From: Candidatus Shapirobacteria bacterium | GTDB taxonomy: Bacteria; Patescibacteriota; Microgenomatia; UBA12405; UBA6130 | Direction of reading: 5' to 3' | DNA length: 27,422 bases | NCBI GenBank assembly: GCA_027007615.1 | Contig: JALTFB010000028.1 | Location: forward strand, 1-27,422 | Shown here: positions 22,346 through 27,422 of the stretch, in pieces | Position numbering within the stretch: the stretch's first letter is position 1 | Layout: every line of letters begins with the position of its first letter | The notes under the pieces: generated by a model | The model's input: the letters and a program-made list of their open reading frames with translations, nothing else | Database searches by the model: none | Told to the model about the DNA's origin: nothing | Program-made: the position numbers and the translations under genes

Positions 22346-24213
22346 GGGAGCGTCAGCACTTTGACCGCCAGAGATGTTAACAAAAATATTTTCTTGCCGT
22401 TATCGGTTAAAACCAATCCCCGGGGGGAATCGATTTTCAACGGCGCGCGCATCACCAACTGGCCATCCTTCTTTAAAATTATGGCCATTTTTTTCTGGCC
22501 GGCCCAAAAGGCAAGGTAAGGTTGGTTAACCATAACCGTCAACAGCTTAGCCCCTTCCAAAGGCGGCTGGCGGGGAAAATTTTGCCGCCGGCCGGCATAG
22601 TAACGCCAGATTTTGCCCCGGTTATTGAGAAGCCAAAGGGAACCGTTGATGCCAAAACCCGTTAACTGGCCGCTAAAGGCCGCTTTTTCTTTTAGCCAAA
22701 GGCCAGGGGATTGCAGCTTGCCATTGCCAAGAGGATATTTCCAAATTTTAAAATTATCGGTGTCAACCCGATAGGCGTTGCCGGCCCAGCCGGCCCATAG
22801 GTTAGCGCTGCCAAAATCGGCCGCCATTGCTTCTTTAAAAGTTTTATCGGCTAGGCGGTAAACGCCTTTGTCTGTCCAGCCGTAAAGCTGCCGGCCGCTG
22901 AAGAAAATGCCCCGCAGTTTTTTCAAAAGGGGATCATGGGAAACAAGCTGGCTGTTTTTGTTGTCTTTGCTTAGGCGGATTAGGCGGCCGTTGTGGTCCA
23001 GAATCCAAAAATAATGGCCGTCAAAGGCCCAATCTTGGGCCTGGACGTCATCGGCGATGACCCGCAAATCAAAAAAAGTTTCCGGTTCCAATTGCTGGCT
23101 GCCGCCGCTGACGGCAATCAGCCGGCCGATTTCCGTTTGCAATTGTTTTAGGCTGGGATTTAGGGGATCTAGCTTTAGGCCGGTTTCGACTTCGGCTTGG
23201 GCTTTTTTGGCCAAAGCCAAGCTTTTGTCAATATCAAGCCGGCGCACCGCCCGGGCCTGGTTGGTCAACTCCGCCGCCTGGCTTATCTTTGCCGCCACCA
23301 ATTTGGAACGGCGTTGCTGCTGCTGGCGGCGCCAGCCGAAGGCAACGCTGACGGAAAGGAAAATAAGAAAGATGACGGCCATGGCCCGCAGCCAACGCTG
23401 CTGTTGGGGGGAATAAGAGGCGCGGCGGCGCAACTTAATGGCCGGCTTTAGCAGCCGGGGCCGGTGCCAGTGAAAGCTCGGCAACCGCCAGCGCGGCCGA
23501 TGCAGAGAGGCTAATTTTGCCGAAAATCGAGAAGGCGGCCGGTCTTCTTGCGGCCGTAGCGGCTTTTGCGATACAGCTGTTGCCGGCTCCTCCGACACCG
23601 ATACTAAAGATGGTTTGACAATCGCCGCCGCCAAAATGCCGCCGGGCTGTTGGTAAACCAAAGGGCTAAGAATTTCTTGGGCCTGGCGGGGATCCTGATT
23701 TTTAAGAGAAGCGGTAATTGTCGCTTGGGGCAAGGTCTTAAAAAATTGCCGGCTGCCTAAAATAAAAAGGTCGCCAGCTTGAGCTTTGCCGGAAATGGCT
23801 TTAGTCTGGTGGTTCAGCTGGCTGGCTAAAAGCGGCTGCAGCTTTTGTTGGCGGAAAAGCCAAATCTCGGCCGCTCCCCCCACGCCCAACCAAAGGAACG
23901 GCGGCCGTTCCACCATTACCGCCGAGGCCAACTTAATTGGCTGGGGAGAATCATAAAAAGGCTGTTCTTGGTTGATAGCCAATAAAGCTTTTGCCAAAAT
24001 CTCCAATCTTCCCCGGCCGCCGGCAAGAAAATATTTCTCTGAAAATCTGGCAACAATTTCCCGGCCTAGCACCGCCCCGTCTTTGGCGGAAACGGGGGCC
24101 GCCAGCAAAAGAACTGCCTCGCCGGCCTGGGGGTGGTCGGGCTTAGCGGCCAGATGCTGAATTTGGCTCCATCCTGTTTGGTCGGGCGTACCCACAATCT
24201 GGTAAATTTCCAC
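22339..24213 (-). CDS. Membrane protein: PP2C-like cytoplasmic half, coiled coil, beta-propeller-like outer half
   Basis: 624 residues. Residues 1-200 read like a PPM/PP2C phosphatase fold (AEIWLFRQQKLQPLL; then AQAGDLFILGSRQFFKTLP in place of the usual GDLLLLCSDG). The metal-binding Asp residues are not apparent, so it may be inactive. A Pro/Arg-rich linker leads to a membrane helix (276-293), a Gln/Lys/Ala coiled coil (about 297-365) and a C-terminal part (about 375-624). That part has repeated short beta units with Trp and Gly (WAFDGHYFWILDHNGRLIRL; LYGWTDKGVYRL; GSLWLLNNRGKIWRY), typical of a beta-propeller. It could sense or bind something outside and signal inside. The GTG start follows the TAG of the upstream gene directly. 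Confidence 0.7.
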   Translation of the reverse strand: MEIYQIVGTPDQTGWSQIQHLAAKPDHPQAGEAVLLLAAPVSAKDGAVLGREIVARFSEKYFLAGGRGRLEILAKALLAINQEQPFYDSPQPIKLASAVMVERPPFLWLGVGGAAEIWLFRQQKLQPLLASQLNHQTKAISGKAQAGDLFILGSRQFFKTLPQATITASLKNQDPRQAQEILSPLVYQQPGGILAAAIVKPSLVSVSEEPATAVSQKPLRPQEDRPPSRFSAKLASLHRPRWRLPSFHWHRPRLLKPAIKLRRRASYSPQQQRWLRAMAVIFLIFLSVSVAFGWRRQQQQRRSKLVAAKISQAAELTNQARAVRRLDIDKSLALAKKAQAEVETGLKLDPLNPSLKQLQTEIGRLIAVSGGSQQLEPETFFDLRVIADDVQAQDWAFDGHYFWILDHNGRLIRLSKDNKNSQLVSHDPLLKKLRGIFFSGRQLYGWTDKGVYRLADKTFKEAMAADFGSANLWAGWAGNAYRVDTDNFKIWKYPLGNGKLQSPGLWLKEKAAFSGQLTGFGINGSLWLLNNRGKIWRYYAGRRQNFPRQPPLEGAKLLTVMVNQPYLAFWAGQKKMAIILKKDGQLVMRAPLKIDSPRGLVLTDNGKKIFLLTSLAVKVLTLPW

Positions 24214-24465
24214 CTAAAGCGCCCCGAGCATAAATAACAGCACTCCTAAGGCAAAAACAAAGTGAAGGAAACCGAAAAGGCGCACTAAAAAATTAAGGGG
24301 GCTGCTCACGGTTTTAGTCATGGCAAAAATTTGTATAGCCACTACGGCCGCAAATACCAAATAAGCCGCAAATCCGGCCAAAAACAGAATCCTCACCAAA
24401 ATCCAAGGCGAAAAATGTATTAGGAACACGGCTATTTTATTCCAATCAATAGTTCCGCCGTTCAT
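24214..24465 (-). CDS. Small two-helix membrane protein
   Basis: 83 residues, family not recognised. Helix 1 is about 20-48 and helix 2 about 58-82, joined by a short polar loop (TKTVSSPLN). No pilin-type Gly-Gly-Asp loop is present, so it is not counted with the pilin-like set. Its ATG overlaps the upstream stop by 4 bases (ATGA) and its stop abuts the next GTG, so it is translated as the middle gene of a three-gene operon. A small subunit or stabiliser of one of its neighbours is possible. Confidence 0.7.
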   Translation of the reverse strand: MNGGTIDWNKIAVFLIHFSPWILVRILFLAGFAAYLVFAAVVAIQIFAMTKTVSSPLNFLVRLFGFLHFVFALGVLLFMLGAL

Positions 24466-25199
24466 TGTTTTTTCATCCTAACGATTTTTTCTAACACTTT
24501 GGTAACCAGGCTGGGATTGGGCACATCTTCAAAACTGAGCTCCGGCTTCTCGGCGGCGGTTTGGATAAAAACGGTGCCAAAATTAAACATTGTCCGCAAA
24601 ATCCCGCTAACGGTAAAAGTAACATCCTGAACCCTGTCTAATTCGGCATCGCTAATTCGCTTATGGATCAAGTTGAAGAAATCGATATCCACCACCCGCT
24701 TATTGGTGACGATGCCCACGTTGAAAAACCAAGAAAGCAATTGTTGGATTGTAAAGGCTAGGACCAAGAGGTACCAAAGCATCAGCGCCGCGGCCTGCAA
24801 ACGGGGCGGAAAGCTGCCTAAAAGGGGAAAAACCGTTAATAACAAGGGGGCAAGGGCCAGGCCAATGGCGGAAAAAATCCAGCGCATATTGGTAATCCAA
24901 TGGCGCCGTAAAAGCAGGATTATTTTTTCCTCCCGGCCCTGGCTCTCAAAATTCATATTTCTGGGGCGGGCCACAAAAGCGCCAAGCGGCAGACGGTGGC
25001 CGCGGCCGATAAGCTCGTTAATGCTTTTTTGTTCCCTTTTTTCTTTAATTTTGGCGGCTTTTGCCGCCGCCAGAGGTTTAGCCATAAGCTTCGGCTCTTT
25101 AGTCGCCATAGAGGGCTTAACCGCCGGCTCGATTCTCTTAGCTGTCTTGGTAATTTCCTTTTTTTCTGGCTTTTCGTGGGATAAATAAATATCGGCCAT
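24462..25199 (-). CDS. Bacterial PH-domain (bPH_2, YdbS-like) membrane protein
   Basis: 245 residues. The Lys/Glu/Ala-rich cytoplasmic N-terminus runs to about residue 90. Two membrane helices follow (about 108-128 and 135-160), then a PH-like domain (about 165-240) with the family hallmark TNKRVVDIDFFNLIHKRISD and AELDRVQDVTFTVSGILRTM, then FNFGTVFIQTAA. The function of such domains is poorly known; they are often paired with membrane transport or stress genes. TATAAT lies 5 bases upstream of ATG 25199, within a copy of the promoter-bearing repeat. First gene of the operon that continues to smpB. Confidence 0.82.
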   Translation of the reverse strand: MADIYLSHEKPEKKEITKTAKRIEPAVKPSMATKEPKLMAKPLAAAKAAKIKEKREQKSINELIGRGHRLPLGAFVARPRNMNFESQGREEKIILLLRRHWITNMRWIFSAIGLALAPLLLTVFPLLGSFPPRLQAAALMLWYLLVLAFTIQQLLSWFFNVGIVTNKRVVDIDFFNLIHKRISDAELDRVQDVTFTVSGILRTMFNFGTVFIQTAAEKPELSFEDVPNPSLVTKVLEKIVRMKKQ

Positions 25200-25262
25200 A
25201 AATAATTATATCATCTCCGGCCCGGCCGTTTTCAAATCAGCGCAATACTCGCAATCCTTACT
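25200..25262 (-). repeat. Promoter-bearing repeat, copy 1
   Basis: Read on the minus strand: TAAGGATTGCG (25260-25250), ATTTGAAAACGGCCGGGC, then GGAGATGATATAATTATTT running into ATG 25199. TTGAAA (25235-25230), 19 bp, extended -10 TGATATAAT. Shares this order with copies at 25910-25994 and 27131-27221. Confidence 0.65.
25205..25235 (-). promoter_or_regulatory. Promoter of the PH-domain gene
   Basis: TTGAAA (25235-25230), 19-bp spacer, TGA-TATAAT (25213-25205), then 5 bases to ATG 25199. Almost the same as the promoter of the NYN gene. Confidence 0.65.
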
Positions 25263-25276
25263 GTGTTTTGGGGAAT

Positions 25277-25305
25277 TTGACAGAAATGCATAATGTTGCT
25301 ATATT
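25277..25305 (+). promoter_or_regulatory. Near-consensus sigma-70 promoter of a small RNA
   Basis: TTGACA (25277-25282), exactly 17 bp, TATATT (25300-25305). This is the best -35/-10 pair seen in the window and it points at no gene on its strand. Expected start near 25312. Confidence 0.7.
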
Positions 25306-25311
25306 ATAAGC

Positions 25312-25373
25312 ATCACGAAGGGGGAAAGACTTTAAGGTTTCGTCCTTAAAGCAACACCCCTTTCTTTTTTTTA
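25312..25373 (+). ncRNA. Candidate ~60-nt small RNA ending in an intrinsic terminator
   Basis: Starts at the predicted start point of the promoter above. CTTTAAGG (25330-25337) pairs perfectly with CCTTAAAG (25344-25351), loop TTTCGT. An outer helix AAGGGG/CCCCTT (25318-25323 with 25357-25362) stacks below it after an internal loop. The outer helix is followed by TTCTTTTTTTT to 25372. Promoter, hairpin and T-tract are thus complete within 97 bases. The last part is antisense to the 3' end of the NYN gene. It could alternatively be a bidirectional terminator of that gene, but the consensus promoter argues for a transcript. No open frame of note lies in it. Confidence 0.55.
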
Positions 25374-25909
25374 CTCTTTTTATATTCCAACTTCCCTTTT
25401 AAAACATTGACAAAATCCATATACCGGCGATATTTCCATAATAAATATGAATAGGCTTTCCGGTTAGGAATAAGCAGGCGAGCCAATTTATTTTGTTTTT
25501 CTAAGTACTCTACTAGACAATAAAAATCTCCATCTCCTGAAGCAATAATTGCTTTGTCATAATTGGGATACTCTATCATTGTATGCAAGACCAACTCAGC
25601 GTCCACATTACCTTTAACTGTATCCACCCCATCTTTTATTATTTTCAAAGTAGGTTTGAAGATTAAAATATAACCGCTTTCCTGTAGAAATTTATATAGA
25701 CTTTCGTTTCCCGGTTTCATTCCAATAAACAAATAGGCTTTCTTTACTTTATATTTATCTCTTAAATAAACATAAAACTTTTTAAAGTCCAATTTCCAGC
25801 CAGTATAGACTCTTTTGCCTTTTCTTATAATGTTATTTTTCACGCCGAGATTTAAGTTCTGGCTATCGATAAAAGCATAAACAACTAGCCTTTTTTTATT
25901 TTCTGCCAT
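25346..25909 (-). CDS. NYN-domain (LabA/DUF88-like) putative RNase
   Basis: 187 residues. The PIN/NYN fold is readable: first strand VVYAFIDSQNL with Asp near residue 15, then a middle acidic KGNVDAELVLHTM (about 113-125), and IIASGDGDFYCLVEYL (about 135-150) with the conserved Asp pair. These acidic residues bind metal in PIN-like nucleases, so RNA cleavage is the likely activity. The C-terminus is Lys-rich. The gene is visibly AT-richer than those to its left, suggesting acquisition. TATAAT lies 8 bases before ATG 25909. Its stop lies inside the hairpin of the candidate small RNA. Confidence 0.85.
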   Translation of the reverse strand: MAENKKRLVVYAFIDSQNLNLGVKNNIIRKGKRVYTGWKLDFKKFYVYLRDKYKVKKAYLFIGMKPGNESLYKFLQESGYILIFKPTLKIIKDGVDTVKGNVDAELVLHTMIEYPNYDKAIIASGDGDFYCLVEYLEKQNKLARLLIPNRKAYSYLLWKYRRYMDFVNVLKGKLEYKKSKKKKGVLL

Positions 25910-25994
25910 ACAAAATAATTATATCATCTTCACCCCCGCCGTTTTCAAATTGCTGGCCCCCTATCCTTATTTACTGATAAAACCATTCCCAGCC
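25910..25994 (-). repeat. Promoter-bearing repeat, copy 2
   Basis: Minus strand: gene tail GWEWFYQ-stop (25994-25971), ATAAGGATAGGG, ATTTGAAAACGGCGGGGG, then GAAGATGATATAATTATTT and TGTATG (start 25909). Same order as copy 3 (gene tail, ATAAGGATAGGG, ATTTGAAAACGGC) and copy 1 (promoter half). Confidence 0.65.
25918..25948 (-). promoter_or_regulatory. Promoter of the NYN gene
   Basis: TTGAAA (25948-25943), 19-bp spacer, TGA-TATAAT (25926-25918), then 8 bases to ATG 25909. Confidence 0.65.
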
Positions 25995-26021
25995 GAAGTT
26001 GCCTTTAAATTTTTTCACATT
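25971..26021 (-). pseudogene. C-terminal scrap of a WEWFYQ-ending gene
   Basis: The frame reads NVKKFKGNFGWEWFYQ-stop and resembles the end of the gene at the right edge of the window (NIKEVHNPSWEWFYQ-stop). No start belongs to it; it lies directly after the stop of the ParB-like gene. Both copies are followed by the same ATAAGGATAGGG string, which supports shared origin. Confidence 0.55.
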
Positions 26022-26023
26022 GA

Positions 26024-26285
26024 TTATTTTGTGAAAAGATTTAATAATTCGTGCTTTTCTTCTTCTCCGAGAATATCAAATCTCTCAGCCAAGATCTCAC
26101 TATCACCTCGTTTAAGTGCAGCAAAAAAACGATGATTTCCATCAACAATATATTTTTGTCCATTATCATCTTCTATATAATCAATCGGAGGTATATCATC
26201 GGGGAGCATTTTAGCATACCGCTCCACTCGCAGTGAAGAGACATTTGCTTGTAGGTAGTAATTCTTCCACGCTAATCAACGCCAT
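26024..26285 (-). pseudogene. Small ParB/sulfiredoxin-like domain gene with a one-base frameshift
   Basis: ATG 26285 starts MALISVEELLPTS and then runs out of frame after AGC AAA (stop after 25 codons). The adjacent frame continues NVSSLRVERYAKMLPDDIPP, then IVDGNHRFFAALKRGD and onward to the stop at 26024. Removing one A from the AAA run (plus strand TTT, 26244-26246) joins them into an 86-residue protein with the ParB-like order: ISVEELLPT, RVERYAKML, and the DGNHRFFAA box. The ParB-like fold binds nucleotides; a stand-alone domain this small is often an accessory or toxin-type protein. Whether the extra A is a real mutation, programmed slippage or a base error cannot be told. TATAAT lies 9 bases before the ATG. 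Confidence 0.72.
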
Positions 26286-26294
26286 TTGACCAAT

Positions 26295-26300
26295 ATTATA
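26295..26300 (-). promoter_or_regulatory. -10 box of the ParB-like gene
   Basis: TATAAT on the minus strand, 9 bases (ATTGGTCAA) before ATG 26285. Confidence 0.5.
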
Positions 26301-26494
26301 ACGCGCCAAGTCAAGCCCATAAAAAGGTCTACCCTTGCAATATAACGTTGAAATTTTCTCAACAAACCTGAGTATTTATGATTAGGGACGAGCACACGTA
26401 AAAGCTTCCTCTGTTTTTCTAAATACCTACATTCTAGCGGCTGTGTTGCGTTTGCAAATAGAACTTAGACGGTGGGATCAGATTGGCCTATTTG

Positions 26495-26503
26495 TGATAT
26501 AAT
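26495..26503 (+). promoter_or_regulatory. Extended -10 of the hypothetical gene at 26519
   Basis: TGATATAAT followed by 15 bases to ATG 26519. A nearer ATG at 26511 is closed by TGA after three codons. Confidence 0.5.
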
Positions 26504-26518
26504 TTTTTTAATGTATAT

Positions 26519-27076
26519 ATGAAAGAAACAGATTTACATTCCTATTTACCTCGAGAAGGTTTGAGTGCTAAGATAGAGATTAGACAGGAACTTGCTCCAG
26601 TAGTAGAGAGAATTAGTGAAATCATCCCCCACGATTTAGTGTGGCAGATCTTTTCCAGTGAACCTATTGAAACGGGAGGAAGGATAATTTTTCCTTATTC
26701 AAGGGTCGACTCTTCTGTAAGATTTGCTGGAAACACTGTAAAAATGTTAAACAAGTTTAGAAGTGAATATTCTGAAAAAGAATTTAAAAAATGGTGTGAA
26801 AAAGCCTGTATAGAAGCATTTGAAGCTTTATTATGGGTCAAGGTTGGTTTTCAAGGTTTAGAGAACTTAGCAACAAACCCTGCGTCTAGAAATTGGACAA
26901 GCGTTGGACGCTTTCTAACTCCAAATGAGAGAGCAGAAGAAATTATGACAGAAGGGAAAGAGTTTTTTGATAGTCATTTACGTGCTTTTGTCCAGTTTAG
27001 AACTGAGGAAGGAATAACAGATGATTATTTTAGTCAGTATAACGTGGAGTATCTTCTGGAAGAATTCAAAACTTGA
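26519..27076 (+). CDS. AT-rich hypothetical protein
   Basis: 185 residues, not recognised. Soluble, mixed charge, mostly helical in appearance (VVERISEIIPHDLVWQIF; EKEFKKWCEKACIEAFEALL), with no membrane segment or signal peptide. Cys occurs only as CEKAC near residue 93. Base composition is clearly AT-richer than the left 25 kb, and it lies between repeat copies 2 and 3, which suggests a mobile accessory gene. No Shine-Dalgarno; the extended -10 predicts a leader of about 8-10 bases. Confidence 0.7.
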   Translation: MKETDLHSYLPREGLSAKIEIRQELAPVVERISEIIPHDLVWQIFSSEPIETGGRIIFPYSRVDSSVRFAGNTVKMLNKFRSEYSEKEFKKWCEKACIEAFEALLWVKVGFQGLENLATNPASRNWTSVGRFLTPNERAEEIMTEGKEFFDSHLRAFVQFRTEEGITDDYFSQYNVEYLLEEFKT

Positions 27077-27100
27077 TCTTAAAATTACTTTGTAGCAATC

Positions 27101-27115
27101 CCGATGTAGTCGGGA
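27101..27115. repeat. Short palindrome CCCGA-5-TCGGG
   Basis: A 5-bp stem 24 bases after the stop of the hypothetical gene at 27076. No T-run follows, so it is only a weak terminator candidate. Confidence 0.35.
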
Positions 27116-27130
27116 GAAACAGTCTCCGCC

Positions 27131-27221
27131 CCTTTCATCTCCTGCCCGGCCGTTTTCAAATCGGCAGCCCGCAATCAAAGTCGCCCTATCCTTATTTACT
27201 GGTAAAACCATTCCCAACTGG
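27131..27221 (-). repeat. Promoter-bearing repeat, copy 3 (promoter half decayed)
   Basis: Minus strand: gene tail SWEWFYQ-stop, ATAAGGATAGGG (27195-27184), ATTTGAAAACGGCCGGGC (27161-27144), GGAGATGA, then AAGGGG where copies 1 and 2 have TATAAT. The -35 TTGAAA (27159-27154) is kept. No minus-strand gene follows it. Confidence 0.65.
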
Positions 27222-27422
27222 GATTGTGCACCTCTTTAATATTAGACTTAAGCATTTTATAAACTCCGCCTTCCAAAACCGTTTGCCAGGTGCCTTCATA
27301 ATAATGAATCTCCGCCTCGCCATTGTTCCAGCTCTTAGTTAAAAATTTGACAAAAGCGGTGTCTCGGCTCTTTTTAAACTTTTCCGATTTAATAACGGTC
27401 ACATCCAAAATGTCGGTAAACC
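27196..27422 (-). CDS. WEWFYQ-ending hypothetical protein, 5' end beyond the window
   Basis: 75 codons are visible and the frame is open to the right edge (TTG 27408 and GTG 27402 are possible but unsupported starts). Not recognised. The sequence is mixed charge with aromatic residues toward the end (AEIHYYEGTWQTVLEGGVYK, then NPSWEWFYQ). A short scrap of a relative lies at 25971-26021, so this family is multicopy in the genome. Confidence 0.6.
   Translation of the reverse strand, partial: FTDILDVTVIKSEKFKKSRDTAFVKFLTKSWNNGEAEIHYYEGTWQTVLEGGVYKMLKSNIKEVHNPSWEWFYQ

Larger units (their letters stand above)
26286..26518. other. AT-rich gap with two divergent promoters only
   Basis: 233 bases between the divergent ParB-like and hypothetical genes. 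I see the two -10 boxes (26295-26300 minus; 26498-26503 plus) and a weak hairpin GTTGA/TCAAC near 26350. No gene, tRNA or clear repeat. Confidence 0.6.

Noticed and set aside
25318..25372. Ordinary terminator of the NYN gene instead of a small RNA
   Set aside because: On the NYN strand the hairpin is followed by TCTTTCCCCC, not a T-run, whereas the other strand has both a T-run and a consensus promoter; still possible as a secondary role.
1..27422. CRISPR array, insertion sequence with transposase, or integrase
   Set aside because: No regularly spaced direct repeats and no transposase or recombinase motifs were seen.

Overview
The window looks like part of a small-genome member of the Candidate Phyla Radiation (Patescibacteria). 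The pointers are: several short two-helix pilin-like proteins of the type IV secretion (T4SS) kind; a reduced but recognisable housekeeping set (rpmH, rnpA, yidC, yidD, jag/khpB, recF, mutM, smpB); tightly packed genes with ATGA or stop/start overlaps; very few Shine-Dalgarno sequences; and a bacterial PH-domain membrane protein beside an NYN-domain protein. TGA is used as a stop (for example in the ATGA overlaps near 13988 and 24463), so the TGA=Gly code of some CPR lineages does not apply. No species can be named from sequence reading alone.

Layout. 1-7953: an envelope/secretion cluster. It holds an unknown protein cut by the left edge, a VirB6/TrbL-like polytopic protein, a large secreted protein with a clan-A glycoside-hydrolase-like barrel, and six consecutive pilin-like proteins, all but the first read leftward from a promoter at 7960-7988. 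7954-8255: divergent intergenic region carrying a REPIN-like inverted repeat. 8256-10360: rightward O-antigen ligase/polymerase-like gene, whose 3' end is overlapped antisense by yidD, then two more pilin-like genes. 10357-14325: leftward jag, yidC, a VirD4/TraG-like ATPase and a small hypothetical gene. 14370-16425: recF and mutM. 16434-16985: no coding gene but a long nested set of inverted repeats that looks like a structured RNA. 16986-17381: remnant of an ABC exporter with an internal deletion, then an atypical tRNA-Met. 17383-17876: rnpA and rpmH. 18036-22345: a small anchored protein, a 1043-aa membrane protein ending in a CHAP peptidoglycan-hydrolase domain, and smpB. 22339-25199: a PP2C-like/beta-propeller membrane protein, a small membrane protein and a PH-domain protein. 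25200-27422: visibly AT-richer accessory DNA with an NYN protein, a frameshifted ParB-like gene, an unknown gene, three copies of a promoter-bearing repeat and a compact candidate small RNA.

How it may work together (inference). The VirB6-like channel, the eight pilin-like subunits, the VirD4-like ATPase and the membrane-anchored CHAP hydrolase are the parts expected of a T4SS-like or pilus-like machine crossing a cell wall. The glycoside-hydrolase-like protein sits inside the same gene run and could act on host or self glycans. Such a machine would suit an episymbiont that contacts a host cell. These genes are interleaved with the usually conserved rpmH-rnpA-yidD-yidC-jag and recF set.

The most general unexplained signal is regulatory. 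Most genes that begin a transcript have TATAAT or TATACT only 5-9 nt before the start codon, so many mRNAs are predicted to be leaderless.
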